From NCBI RefSeq assembly GCF_001750145.1, contig NZ_CP015734.1, positions 1-64,000 on the forward strand: 64,000 bases of DNA, in the 5' to 3' direction. This DNA comes from Arthrobacter sp. U41. Lineage in GTDB: Bacteria; Actinomycetota; Actinomycetes; Actinomycetales; Micrococcaceae. Under the pieces are notes generated by a model. The model had not been told where the DNA came from. It did no database searches and saw only the letters and a list, made by a program, of their open reading frames with translations. The position numbers and the translations under genes were made by a program. Below, in pieces: positions 43,892 through 51,970 of this stretch; position 1 is the stretch's first letter; each line of letters starts with the position of its first letter.

Positions 43892-44500
43892 ATGGGCAAG
43901 CTGATCGGATACGCCCGGGTATCGACCCGGGCACAGGACACCGACCGGCAGATCGCGGACCTGCGGGCTGCCGGAGTGCGACGGGATGACCTCTACATTG
44001 ACCATGGGGTCAGCGGAGCCAGGGCATTGAGGCCGGCATTCGGTATGGCTCTTGATGCCCTGCATGAGGGCGACACCCTGGTGATCACCACGCTGGACCG
44101 GTTGGGGCGCTCCACCGCCAACATGCTGGAGCTGGCCACAGTGCTGCGAAAGCGAGGGATCGGTCTTCGCGTGCTGAACCTCGGCGGCGGCGACGTGGAC
44201 ACGGGCACGCCGATGGGCGGCATGGTCTTCACCGTCCTGGCAGCCCTCGCGCAGATGGAACTGGAGATCAAACGGGAACGGATCACCGATTCAGTGTCCA
44301 AGCGCCGGGCCGCCGGCAGAGACCTGGGCGGGCGCCGGGAACGGTTCACCGACAGCCAGATCGAGAACGCCCGCCGCCTGATCGACGCCGGGCAGCCCGC
44401 CACCCAGGTGGCCGTTGACCTGGGCATGTCCCGGGCGACGCTGTACCGGCGCGTCGGCGAACTCGACGCCCGACAATGGATCACCGCCCAGACTCCCTGA
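43892..44500 (+). CDS. Serine resolvase/invertase family recombinase
   Basis: 202-residue resolvase. The N-terminal catalytic domain has IGYARVSTRAQDTDRQIADL (Ser nucleophile in VST), ITTLDRLGRSTANMLELA and LAALAQMELEIKRERITDSV. The C-terminal HTH is QPATQVAVDLGMSRATLYRRVG. The start at ATG 43892 follows GGAGCC. No transposase is adjacent and no Tn3-type end was found nearby, so it probably works as a plasmid multimer-resolution system or is a relic. It is one of three serine recombinases in the window, with 13998 and 56081. Confidence 0.88.
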   Translation: MGKLIGYARVSTRAQDTDRQIADLRAAGVRRDDLYIDHGVSGARALRPAFGMALDALHEGDTLVITTLDRLGRSTANMLELATVLRKRGIGLRVLNLGGGDVDTGTPMGGMVFTVLAALAQMELEIKRERITDSVSKRRAAGRDLGGRRERFTDSQIENARRLIDAGQPATQVAVDLGMSRATLYRRVGELDARQWITAQTP

Positions 44501-44662
44501 ACACAACCACATGCCGTGCGCGGAACGTCCCTGTTCTGTTCGGTCGCTGTGGGACGCCTTCAGAGGGGCGACTGCTGACGGTTCAGTTGTCACATAGGTC
44601 CGAACGCCGATAACTGATCGTGTCAACAAAACATCGACCTGCCGCGATGGACGGAGGAGGGG

Positions 44663-44701
44663 AAGGGCACGGCCCGACCGGTGTGGTCGGGCCGTGCCCT
44701 T
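44663..44701. terminator. Strong terminator
   Basis: Perfect 17-bp stem AAGGGCACGGCCCGACC / GGTCGGGCCGTGCCCTT, loop GGTGT. It separates the resolvase and the leftward CsbD-like gene. Confidence 0.8.
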
Positions 44702-44725
44702 TGCCGCACTCTCGTGTTGGGGCGC

Positions 44726-44901
44726 CTAGTCCTTCTTGAAGGCGTCCTTGACCTTTTCGCCGGCCTGCTTCAGGTCAGCTTGCCCTGGTCAACCTTGCCT
44801 TCGGCTTTGAGGTCGTGATCTCCGGTGGCGTTCCCGGCAGCTTCCTTGCCCTTACCGCCAAGCTTCTCGGCGGTGTTGTCGATTTTGTCGTCCACACCCA
44901 T
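44726..44901 (-). pseudogene. CsbD-like stress protein with one frameshift
   Basis: The frame from ATG 44901 reads MGVDDKIDNTAEKLGGKGKE to GKVDQGK, then hits a stop after LT. Adding one base near 44779 restores ADLKQAGEKVKDAFKKD and a stop at 44726, the standard end of CsbD proteins (about 58 residues). CsbD is a small general-stress protein of unknown mechanism. The single-base loss matches the other indels seen in this window. Confidence 0.75.
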
Positions 44902-45105
44902 GAGGATCACCCTTCCGGTCGTTCCCGCCGGACTCTCCCCGGCGGCTGACCCTTCCATCCTAGCCACCACCGGACACCGCCCCGCCGGGTCGGGCGTCCG
45001 GTTTGCTGTCCGCGAACGGCGGTCCAACCGCCGGTGTCCTCCGAAGATGCAGCCACTGCTTACTGCCCGTGCCGGGCGTCGTTCGCGTCCGCGCGGCACC
45101 GCCCA

Positions 45106-45300
45106 TCAGTCCGGCGGTTTTGTCCGGGATTCGCGCTGGTGGTCCTCGAGCTTCTTCTCGGAATCCCGGCGACGCTGGCCCACGGTGCGCATCGGCTGCG
45201 TGATCGGCCTCTTCGGGTTCTCCTTATCCAAACCCTGGTCACGATTTTCCTCGCCGCCCCCAGAAGTCCCTTCCGCGCCGGGATGTGTGCTCTCGCTCAT
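45106..45300 (-). CDS. Small protein of the VGQRRRDxEKKLEDH family
   Basis: 64-residue hydrophilic protein MSESTHPGAEGTSGGG ... MRTVGQRRRDSEKKLEDHQRE. Close relative of 12895-13125, with the same MSES start and similar upstream sequence. It lies between the CsbD-like and ferritin-like genes. Function unknown. A long minus-strand open frame covering it up to 46161 is an artefact of high GC. Confidence 0.6.
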   Translation of the reverse strand: MSESTHPGAEGTSGGGEENRDQGLDKENPKRPITQPMRTVGQRRRDSEKKLEDHQRESRTKPPD

Positions 45301-45439
45301 ACAAGCATCGTCCCACCCGGCAAGCCCGGGCACTAGCCGTACAGGGCAAGAGCCAATTCCGGGCCGCCCGTCACCCGGGGCCGGCCAGCGGGGTACCGGG
45401 CGGCACCATCCGATTCTGACTGCCGGGCACCAGACCCGT

Positions 45440-46122
45440 CCGGACACGGGGGTCGGGGACGGCAAGGGCCGCAAAGGCGGCGTCACCGGCGGAGCGAAGG
45501 TCCCGTTCAAGGCAGGCAGCCTGATCGAAAAAACGCCAAGGAAATTGCCGCGGACGAGGAATCCCACGTCAAATTCCTCCGCACCGCGCTCGGAAAAGCC
45601 GCTCTTTCCCGGCCCCAGATTGACCTGGAAGCCAGCTTCACCGCCGCCGCAATGGCCGCGGGCCTGATCAAAGCAGGCCAGAAGTTCAACCCCTTCGCCG
45701 ACGAGGCCAGCTTCCTTCTCGGCGCGTTCATCTTCGAAGACGTCGGCGTCACGGCATACAAAGGAGCAGCCCCGCTGATCGATAACAAAACCTACCTCGA
45801 AGCCGCCGCCGGGATCCTCGCCGTCGAGGCCTACCACGCCGGCATCATCAGAACCACCCTGTACGCACGTGATCTGCAGGCGCCCGCCCAAGCGATCTCT
45901 GATGCCCGGAACAGCCTCGACGGATCCACCGACCTCGACCAGGGGATCGGCACCAAAGACACTGCCAACCTCGTCCCGACCGACGCGAACGGCATTGCCT
46001 TCAGCCGCAGCCCCGGACAGGTCCTGAACATCGCCTACCTCACCTCCAAGGCAGCAAAAGCAGGCGGGTTCTTCCCCAAGGGCGTCAACGGCGACATCAA
46101 CCGAAGCGCCGCCAGCTCCTGA
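45440..46122 (+). pseudogene. Ferritin-like (desiccation-related) protein, truncated and frameshifted
   Basis: The C-terminal two thirds are clear: [20 protein letters not shown] (metal-ligand helix with E and H), then [20 protein letters not shown] and a long helical tail ending NRSAASS. Upstream, [19 protein letters not shown] lies in another frame, joined at an AAAAAA run near 45530 where one A seems missing. The N-terminal signal peptide and first ferritin helices (usually with EYLEAEY) are absent. The gene is probably non-functional. It is one of several stress-type genes near 45 kb. Confidence 0.65.
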
Positions 46123-46417
46123 CCCAGCACCCTCCGCAAACGCCCGGACCGCGGAAGGCACACTCCTAGCGGTTCCTGACGGCGTAGTCCGTGGACTCCC
46201 TGCCCCACGGCAAGCGCGTCGCCCCGGTCAGCGTCAGGCGCTGGCCTGCGCGTCGAGTAGGCGTGTCCTCGGCCCGGCGCTCCCTGGCCGGAGGGAGGTA
46301 CGCATCGATTGCGCCGATACGTTCTGGTTGGTGGCGGCGCCCCGGGGACTGACGCGAGAGCGTTTGGGCCGGCGTCCCGGCCCGGGCCGGCATGGTGCCA
46401 GTCCCGGGCACCAATGG
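46123..46417. other. Intergenic region
   Basis: No gene recognised between the ferritin-like remnant and the small membrane fragment. Open frames here look compositional. Confidence 0.4.
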
Positions 46418-46609
46418 CTAGAGATTCTCCAGCTCGGAGCCTGGAGTTGTCTGGTCCGCTGTGGCTGCGGTTTCCGTTGTGCGCTTAGCTGTCCGCTGCT
46501 CGCGGTTGCGGTCGTTCAGCAGGCACAGCCCGATGGCCGCGAAGAACGGCGCCAGCATGGGACCGGCACGGTAGAACATGCTCATGGCGTCCGGGCCGGG
46601 CGCGGCCAT
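46418..46609 (-). pseudogene. Small membrane protein or C-terminal remnant
   Basis: 63-residue frame with one to two hydrophobic helices (MFYRAGPMLAPFFAAIGLCLL), then a charged tail. The same frame is open and coding-like further upstream (CILAGLVKGKRLVKSWRITV, FLVCLFAVMAAPG) back to about 46740, but without any start codon before a stop. This suggests a gene that lost its 5' end. Function unknown. Confidence 0.4.
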
Positions 46610-46772
46610 GACGGCGAAGAGACAAACCAGGAAGACCGTGATGCGCCAGCTCTTGACGAGCCGCTTGCCCTTGACCAGCCCGGCCAGGATACAAAGGACA
46701 GATACACTCGGGCGCTGATGAAGTTGGAGCCGCCCGACGGCGCGGACAGCCCGGTCCCCGCCGTATTAGGGG

Positions 46773-47609
46773 CTATTTCGCCAGGAATTGGATCAGTGTT
46801 TTGTTCCATTCCTCGGGGTGGCTGACATTGCATCCATGCGGTCCGCCGGCGATGACATGCAGTTCGCTGCCGGCCAGGGTCGCGTGGGTGCGCTGGCCGG
46901 ATCCCGCGAATGGGACGGTGGCGTCGCCGTCGCCGTGGAGCACGAGTGCCGGGACGGTCACTTTGAGCAGGTCATCGCGGAAGTCCGTCGCGCCGAAGGC
47001 GGCCATGCAGGCAAGGGCTGCTTTCTTGTCTGCCTGCTTACATAACGCGAGGGCGTCCTGGCGCTGGCCTTCGCTGACCATGAGTTCTCCGTTGACGGAG
47101 AAGAACGTGCGGGTAAATCCGTCATAGAACTCATCTTCATCCTTGGTCAGGTCAGCGGTCATCTTCGCGGCCGCGTCCTTGGTCAGGGGACCGTCAGGGT
47201 TGTCCTCGGTCTGCATCAGGTAGGGCGGGACGGCAGAGGCGAAGACCACGCTGCGCAGCCGCTCGGCACCGTACCGGGTGAAGTAGCGGGCGACCTCGCC
47301 CCCGCCCATGGAGAAACCGACCAGGGTGACCTCGTTGAGGTCAAGCTGCTCCAGCAGTGCGTGCAGGTCCTCGGTCAGGGTGTCGTACGTGTACCCGGCC
47401 CTGGGTTTGTCGCTGCGGCCAAAACCGCGCCGGTCATAGGTGATGACCCGGTATCCGGCGCCCTGAAGGGCCGGAACCTGGGCCTGGAACGCTTCCCCCG
47501 ACAGCGGCCACCCGTGGATCAGGACCACCGGGCGCCCCGGCCCGCCGGTGTCATCGACGTGCAGGTTGGTGTCCTTGAACAATCCGTGATGTGCAGTAAT
47601 TTCAGTCAT
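46773..47609 (-). CDS. Alpha/beta hydrolase (non-heme chloroperoxidase/esterase type)
   Basis: 278-residue cytoplasmic hydrolase of the haloperoxidase-arylesterase group. Typical sequence: VVLIHGWPLSGEAFQAQVPAL oxyanion region, YDRRGFGRSDKP, nucleophile elbow VGFSMGGGEVARY (Ser about residue 99), acid LVLHGDGDATVPF, and His in GPHGCNVSHPEEWN. The full triad and family length are preserved. Such enzymes hydrolyse esters and can make peracids. It is convergent with the preceding genes and divergent from the cupredoxin cluster. Confidence 0.92.
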   Translation of the reverse strand: MTEITAHHGLFKDTNLHVDDTGGPGRPVVLIHGWPLSGEAFQAQVPALQGAGYRVITYDRRGFGRSDKPRAGYTYDTLTEDLHALLEQLDLNEVTLVGFSMGGGEVARYFTRYGAERLRSVVFASAVPPYLMQTEDNPDGPLTKDAAAKMTADLTKDEDEFYDGFTRTFFSVNGELMVSEGQRQDALALCKQADKKAALACMAAFGATDFRDDLLKVTVPALVLHGDGDATVPFAGSGQRTHATLAGSELHVIAGGPHGCNVSHPEEWNKTLIQFLAK

Positions 47610-47843
47610 GACTCACCCTTCGATGTGAAATGCGGTGTGTAGTGCGCCGGATGGGGCCAGCCTACACAGACCATCAGCATGCTGGCTTTCACCATCGGAA
47701 AACGTCCTCCGGGCATGGCCGGCCTGTTTAGGGGGCTGCGGGGGCAGTCCGTGAGGGCGGGGGTGACGAATAGGGTGTGCGGGGTGGTTTACTGATGGGC
47801 GCGCCGTCCGGCGTGTTGAGGACACATCCCTGAAGGGATTCTC

Positions 47844-48245
47844 ATGAGAATGATCAACAAGGTCCTGATCGTAGCTGCGGCTGTGTCGTTGGCCGGCATC
47901 ACAGGATGCGCCGGTTCGGGCGGGGGCTCTGCCACCACGCCGCCTCCGGCCAGCAGCACCGCTTCTGGCCCGTCAGCTGATGCTTCGGCACCGGCCGGTG
48001 AGGCGACTATTACGATCAGGGACTTCGCGTTTGAGGTTCCGGCGTCCGTGAAGCCGGGGGTGATGGTGACGGTGACGAACGCGGACAGCGCCCCGCACAC
48101 ACTCACGGCCAAGAGTGAAGGCGGGTTCGACGTTGAGGTCCAGGCCGGCGGGACGGTGGTTTTCGAGGCGCCGCAGGACCCCGCTGAATATGGGATTACC
48201 TGTACTTTTCACCCGCAGATGAGCGGGACGCTGGTCGTAAGATGA
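47844..48245 (+). CDS. Cupredoxin-domain lipoprotein (plastocyanin/azurin-like)
   Basis: 133-residue lipoprotein with signal peptide and lipobox (VSLAGITGCAG, Cys at about 22), a Ser/Ala/Pro linker, and a C-terminal cupredoxin fold. Copper ligands are visible: His in SAPHTLTA, and Cys, His and Met in ITCTFHPQMSGTLVV. It should carry electrons or bind copper at the outer membrane face. The stop overlaps the following membrane gene by 4 bp. A second cupredoxin lipoprotein closes the cluster at 51161. Confidence 0.9.
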   Translation: MRMINKVLIVAAAVSLAGITGCAGSGGGSATTPPPASSTASGPSADASAPAGEATITIRDFAFEVPASVKPGVMVTVTNADSAPHTLTAKSEGGFDVEVQAGGTVVFEAPQDPAEYGITCTFHPQMSGTLVVR

Positions 48246-48721
48246 GCCCAGTAGACCTGAAACCTGCTGAACGGACGCGTCCTCTCTGGGTCTTGCGGAT
48301 CTCTGTCGCAGCGGGCCTGGTGGTCAGTGCGGTGATCCATGTCCAGCTTGCACCCGGTTATCAGCAGGCCGCACCGGGGGGCATTGGTCAGGGCACCCTG
48401 TTCCTGGTTCAGGCCGGAGCCGCAGCCCTGGTGGCGGTGTTTGTGCTGCTGAAAGGTTCCCGGACAGCTTTCGCTGCCGCTGCAATCGTAGGGGTGTCTT
48501 CGCTGGCCGCTGTCATTCTTTACCGGTATGTTCAGGTCCCTGCCCTCGGGCCGCTGCCGGGGATGTACGAACCCGTCTGGTACACGGCCAAGGTCATCAC
48601 TGCCGTCGCTGAAGCCGTCGCCGGAGGGCTGGCTCTGACCGGCTTTGCCCTGCAACGGCGAGGAGCGCGGTTCGGATCAGCCACACAGAGGCGCGGGCGT
48701 CACGGCCCGTCGCACGCCTGA
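48242..48721 (+). CDS. Four-TM membrane protein
   Basis: 159-residue protein with four hydrophobic helices (LRISVAAGLVVSAVIHV, LFLVQAGAAALVAVFVLL, AFAAAAIVGVSSLAAVIL, AKVITAVAEAVAGGLALTG). It overlaps the cupredoxin gene, so the pair likely works together. The VIHVQLAPGY motif after helix 1 is reminiscent of small DoxX-like or heme/copper membrane proteins but is not decisive. The C-terminal 20 residues are basic. Confidence 0.65.
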   Translation: MSPVDLKPAERTRPLWVLRISVAAGLVVSAVIHVQLAPGYQQAAPGGIGQGTLFLVQAGAAALVAVFVLLKGSRTAFAAAAIVGVSSLAAVILYRYVQVPALGPLPGMYEPVWYTAKVITAVAEAVAGGLALTGFALQRRGARFGSATQRRGRHGPSHA

Positions 48722-48927
48722 GCAAGCTCCGGAAGTTGCGGCCTTGTAAACGTCATTCCGTGGCCTGCCCGGCTCACACCGGGTTCAACTCAAACTGCGA
48801 TTATCAAATTATTGTGGTCCATATCACTTGTTTGTCCATCCTTTTGATGTTTGGCTTCGAAGTGCTTGTGTCCCTTACTTTGGGACGTCGTCAAAATCAC
48901 ACGCGCGTGTAAGAGGAGATATTTCAA

Positions 48928-49701
48928 ATGAATAAGACACTCCGCTTTATGGCAGTACCTACTCTCGCTTTGGCCGCACTGGCCCTTTCCGGCTCCCCGG
49001 CAATGGCCGCGGACCAGTCCTACCAGTCCACCCTGGGTCAGCTCAACGGCAGTGCAGGCTCGGGCACCATCACCGTTGATGTCACCGGCAACCAGGCCCA
49101 CGTCGTCCTGAAAGTTTCGGGGATGCCCGCAACCTTCATGGACGCCCCGTACCCGCACGTCCAGCACATCCACGGCGGCAAGCAGGGTGTTTGCCCCGCA
49201 CCCTCGGCCGATAAGGACGGCGACAAGGTCATCTCCACCACCGAGGGTGACCCGGCCTACGGCCCCATCCAGACCACGCTCTCGACCAGTGGCGACACCA
49301 GCCCGGCAGCCGGTACGGATCTTAAGCTCGCCGGCCAGGGCGCGTCCTACACCGTCGACCGCACGTTCGAACTGAACGCCGAGACCCAGGCATCCCTGAA
49401 AGCAGGAACCGCGGTTGTCGTCGTCCACGGCCTGGACCCGGCCACGCTGAGCACTGCCGCCCAGGCGGCGAAGAGCGACATCGTTCCGAGCCTTCCGCTG
49501 GCAGCTACCTCCCCCGCCCTGTGCGGGACCTTGAAGGCCGGGCAGATGAAAATGCCCGCAGGCGGCGCTGACACCGGCGTCACCCAGGAAACCGGCACCG
49601 ACACCGGAGCCCTCGCCCTCGGCGGCGGCCTCGTCCTCGTCGCCCTCGCCGGCGGAGCCTACGTCGTGCGCCGCCGCCGCAACGCCGGCACGGCAGCCTA
49701 A
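48928..49701 (+). CDS. Exported CHRD-domain protein with C-terminal anchor
   Basis: 257-residue secreted protein. The signal peptide ends near AMAADQS (about residue 28). A CHRD-like domain follows (LNGSAGSGTITVDVTG, VVLKVSGMPATFMDAPYPHVQHIHGG), with a Cys and two His that could bind metal. The C-terminus has ETGTDTG, a TM helix (ALALGGGLVLVALAGGAYVV) and RRRR. That is the architecture of a sortase substrate, but no LPxTG or LAxTG motif precedes the helix; only TG repeats do. The class F sortase gene follows 24 bp downstream. Confidence 0.8.
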   Translation: MNKTLRFMAVPTLALAALALSGSPAMAADQSYQSTLGQLNGSAGSGTITVDVTGNQAHVVLKVSGMPATFMDAPYPHVQHIHGGKQGVCPAPSADKDGDKVISTTEGDPAYGPIQTTLSTSGDTSPAAGTDLKLAGQGASYTVDRTFELNAETQASLKAGTAVVVVHGLDPATLSTAAQAAKSDIVPSLPLAATSPALCGTLKAGQMKMPAGGADTGVTQETGTDTGALALGGGLVLVALAGGAYVVRRRRNAGTAA

Positions 49702-49725
49702 GCACCGATTGAACGGATCACTACA

Positions 49726-50427
49726 GTGAGAACCAAGAACCCCGGCCGCCACGGAGGCCTCCCGGCCTCCGTGGCGGCCGGGGTTCTGCTCCTGCTGTCC
49801 CTGGCCGGCTGCGCCGCCGGAACCGCCGATGCCGGGTCCGCTCCTCCCGCTTCCCTTGCAACCTCGGCGTCGGCCTCGGCCACCCCGACCGCCCCTCCCC
49901 CGGCAACTGCAGCCACACCACCCCCCGCCCCCGCAGAGGCCCCGCCCGCAAAGCAGCTTCCACCGGTGCCCGGCGCTTCCGCTCCCGTCACCCTCAGCAT
50001 TCCCTCGATCAGGGTCCAGACGGATCTTCTCCATCTGGGGCTGCGCGAGAACGGCTCCCTGGAAGTACCGCAGGATACCGGCAGCGGCGCACCCGCCAGC
50101 TGGTACAACGGCTCCCCCACCCCCGGGGAAAGCGGCCCCTCGGTGATGCTCGGCCACGTGAACGCCCTCGGCGGGAATACCGGAGTCTTCGCGGACCTGC
50201 AGAAGCTCAAAAACGGCGACGAGATCAACGTGTCCCGAACCGACGGCAGCACCGCCGTGTTCACCGTTGACCGCGGAGCCCTCTACAGCAAGAACCAATT
50301 CCCCACCCTCGAGGTCTACGGCAACACACCGGGAGCCGAACTCCGGCTGATTACCTGCGACGGCTACGACCCCGCCACCGGGCTCTTCGATGACAACTAC
50401 GTCATCTACGCCAAACTCAAAGCCTGA
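49726..50427 (+). CDS. Class F sortase
   Basis: 233-residue membrane-anchored transpeptidase that attaches proteins to the cell wall. GTG start; N-terminal signal/anchor with a lipobox-like LLLSLAGCAAG; a Pro/Ala-rich linker; sortase domain from about residue 90. Catalytic His is in VMLGHVNALGG and Cys in LRLITCDGYDP. The downstream stretch GLFDDNYVIYAKL has no Arg at the position where many sortases carry the third catalytic residue. It is co-directional with the CHRD protein, which is its likely substrate. Confidence 0.85.
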   Translation: MRTKNPGRHGGLPASVAAGVLLLLSLAGCAAGTADAGSAPPASLATSASASATPTAPPPATAATPPPAPAEAPPAKQLPPVPGASAPVTLSIPSIRVQTDLLHLGLRENGSLEVPQDTGSGAPASWYNGSPTPGESGPSVMLGHVNALGGNTGVFADLQKLKNGDEINVSRTDGSTAVFTVDRGALYSKNQFPTLEVYGNTPGAELRLITCDGYDPATGLFDDNYVIYAKLKA

Positions 50428-50473
50428 CAACGGCCGCTGACCCGCAACACGGGGCGGCCAGGATGGAGAAGCT

Positions 50474-51115
50474 GTGAAACATCACAAGCCATTGCTGGCC
50501 TCCGTGGCCTTATCCGCTCTGCTGCTTTCCGGCTGCGCAGCCGCTGCCGGTTCCGTGTCCGCGCCGTCGGAGGTTTCGACGCCGGCCCCGTCCGCAGCTA
50601 AGCCCGAGGCAGGGAACACCGCCGGCCACGGCGACGGGCATCAGCGCGGGGGAACGTCCTCGCCCGGCGCCACCAAAGACGGTCCCAGTGACGCTGCCCT
50701 GATGGTCTGCGGAGACCAGCCAAAAGACAGGCTCACCTCCATCCTGGACCTGGACTCGGACCCCCACACCATCAACGACTGGGCTAACAACACCTTCACC
50801 TGCACCTACCACCTGAACGAAGGGTCACTGGTAATCTCCGTCCAGGAAGCCGCCGACAAGGCCTCGGCACTGAAATACTTCGACGCGATGCAGGCCCTCG
50901 CGAAAGAAGCCAAACCCATCGAAGGCCTCCCGAATCTGGGATTCCCGGCCTATGAAACCGCCGACGGCTCAGCCATTTTCCAAAAAGACAACTTCATCCT
51001 GCACGTGGACGCCACCGACCTGCCCGCCACCATCGGACCGGACAACATCACCAGGAACGCCCTGGCCTACCAGCTCTCCACCACCATCCTCGCCTGCTGG
51101 ATCGAACACCCCTGA
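50474..51115 (+). CDS. Lipoprotein of unknown function
   Basis: 213-residue predicted lipoprotein. Lipobox SALLLSGCAAA (Cys about 21), a low-complexity His/Gly-containing linker (GHGDGHQRGG), then a globular domain with three Cys (MVCGDQP, FTCTYHL, ILACWIEHP). The fold pattern, with DKASALKYFDAMQALAKEA as a helix, resembles DUF3558-like actinobacterial lipoproteins. It lies between the sortase and the second cupredoxin gene, so it is probably part of the same envelope unit. Confidence 0.7.
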   Translation: MKHHKPLLASVALSALLLSGCAAAAGSVSAPSEVSTPAPSAAKPEAGNTAGHGDGHQRGGTSSPGATKDGPSDAALMVCGDQPKDRLTSILDLDSDPHTINDWANNTFTCTYHLNEGSLVISVQEAADKASALKYFDAMQALAKEAKPIEGLPNLGFPAYETADGSAIFQKDNFILHVDATDLPATIGPDNITRNALAYQLSTTILACWIEHP

Positions 51116-51160
51116 CACACCCCCCGCACCACCACCCCGGAACCAACGAAAGGTTTCATC

Positions 51161-51607
51161 ATGACCGCCAACATCAGAACAACCCGGGCGCTCGGACTCG
51201 CCGCAGCAGCGGCGGCGCTGGCTCTCTCCGGCTGCGGGAACCCCGGCACGTCCGGGCCCGGCACGACAGCAACACCACCAGCGGCAGAACAGCCAACATC
51301 GGCCCCCACCACTGAAACAACTCCCCCCACCCCCAGCCCGGCCTCTTCAACCGCCGCGGCGGCCTCGACAAAAATCCTGATCAAGGGCTTCACATACCAG
51401 GGAGCCGAAACCGTCAGCCCCGGAACCGAGATCACCGTCACCAACGAGGACATCGAAACGCACACCATCACCGCCGACACCGGTGCCGCGTTCGACGCGA
51501 ACATCAAACCCGGCGCCGGCACCTTCACCGCCCCGACCAAACCCGGCACCTACCCCTACCACTGCAGCTTCCACGGCAACATGCACGGCACACTCACGGT
51601 GAAATGA
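51161..51607 (+). CDS. Second cupredoxin-domain lipoprotein
   Basis: 148-residue lipoprotein (lipobox LALSGCGN, Cys about 25), with a long Thr/Pro/Ala linker and a C-terminal cupredoxin domain. Copper ligands: His in IETHTITADTG, and Cys-x3-His-x3-Met in YHCSFHGNMHG. AAAGG precedes the ATG. It is related to but clearly different from the 47844 protein. It is the last gene of the envelope cluster; an IS3-family element begins about 40 bp downstream. Confidence 0.88.
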   Translation: MTANIRTTRALGLAAAAAALALSGCGNPGTSGPGTTATPPAAEQPTSAPTTETTPPTPSPASSTAAAASTKILIKGFTYQGAETVSPGTEITVTNEDIETHTITADTGAAFDANIKPGAGTFTAPTKPGTYPYHCSFHGNMHGTLTVK

Positions 51608-51679
51608 CACCCCACAAGACCTCCGCTGCCTAATGCGCCCGTACAGTGATTTGAGACAGGCGTTAGGAGGATCTGTTTC

Positions 51680-51970
51680 ATGACGAATCGTCGTAAGTTC
51701 AGTGCCGAGTTCCGGGCCGAGGCCGTGGAACTGGTGGTTTCATCGGGCCGGCCGATTGCGCAGGTGGCACCCGAGATTGGGGTCGTGGAGGGGACGCTGG
51801 GGAACTGGGTCCGGGTCTGGAAAGAGGAGCATCCCGATGCTGGCGCGAAGGACCCTGGCCCGGTCGAGTGGGCGAAGTACAAGGCGTTGCAAGCCGAGAA
51901 CGCCGAGTTGAAACGGGAGATCGAATTCTTGGGAAAAGTCAGCGCCTTCTTCGCTGCGAAGCAACGATAA
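51680..51970 (+). CDS. IS3-family OrfA (HTH protein)
   Basis: 96 residues: helix-turn-helix NRRKFSAEFRAEAVELVV, PIAQVAPEIGVVEGTLGNWV, then a leucine-zipper-like segment (KYKALQAENAELKREIEFLGK). It binds the IS ends. The GAAAAG stretch near 51930 is a plausible -1 frameshift site that fuses it to OrfB. Confidence 0.9.
   Translation: MTNRRKFSAEFRAEAVELVVSSGRPIAQVAPEIGVVEGTLGNWVRVWKEEHPDAGAKDPGPVEWAKYKALQAENAELKREIEFLGKVSAFFAAKQR

Noticed and set aside
44560..44620. Possible Tn3 end starting GGGGCGACTGCTGACGG
   Set aside because: It lacks the conserved inner CACGCTAAG-type sequence and has no partner.
45106..46161. 351-residue minus-strand protein reading
   Set aside because: Only its last 64 codons resemble a real family (the small VGQRRRD protein). 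The remainder is antisense to the ferritin-like remnant.
48790..50430. 546-codon minus-strand frame opposite the CHRD and sortase genes
   Set aside because: Gly/Cys/Val-rich translation with no motif. The plus-strand genes have signal peptides, ribosome-binding sites and catalytic residues.
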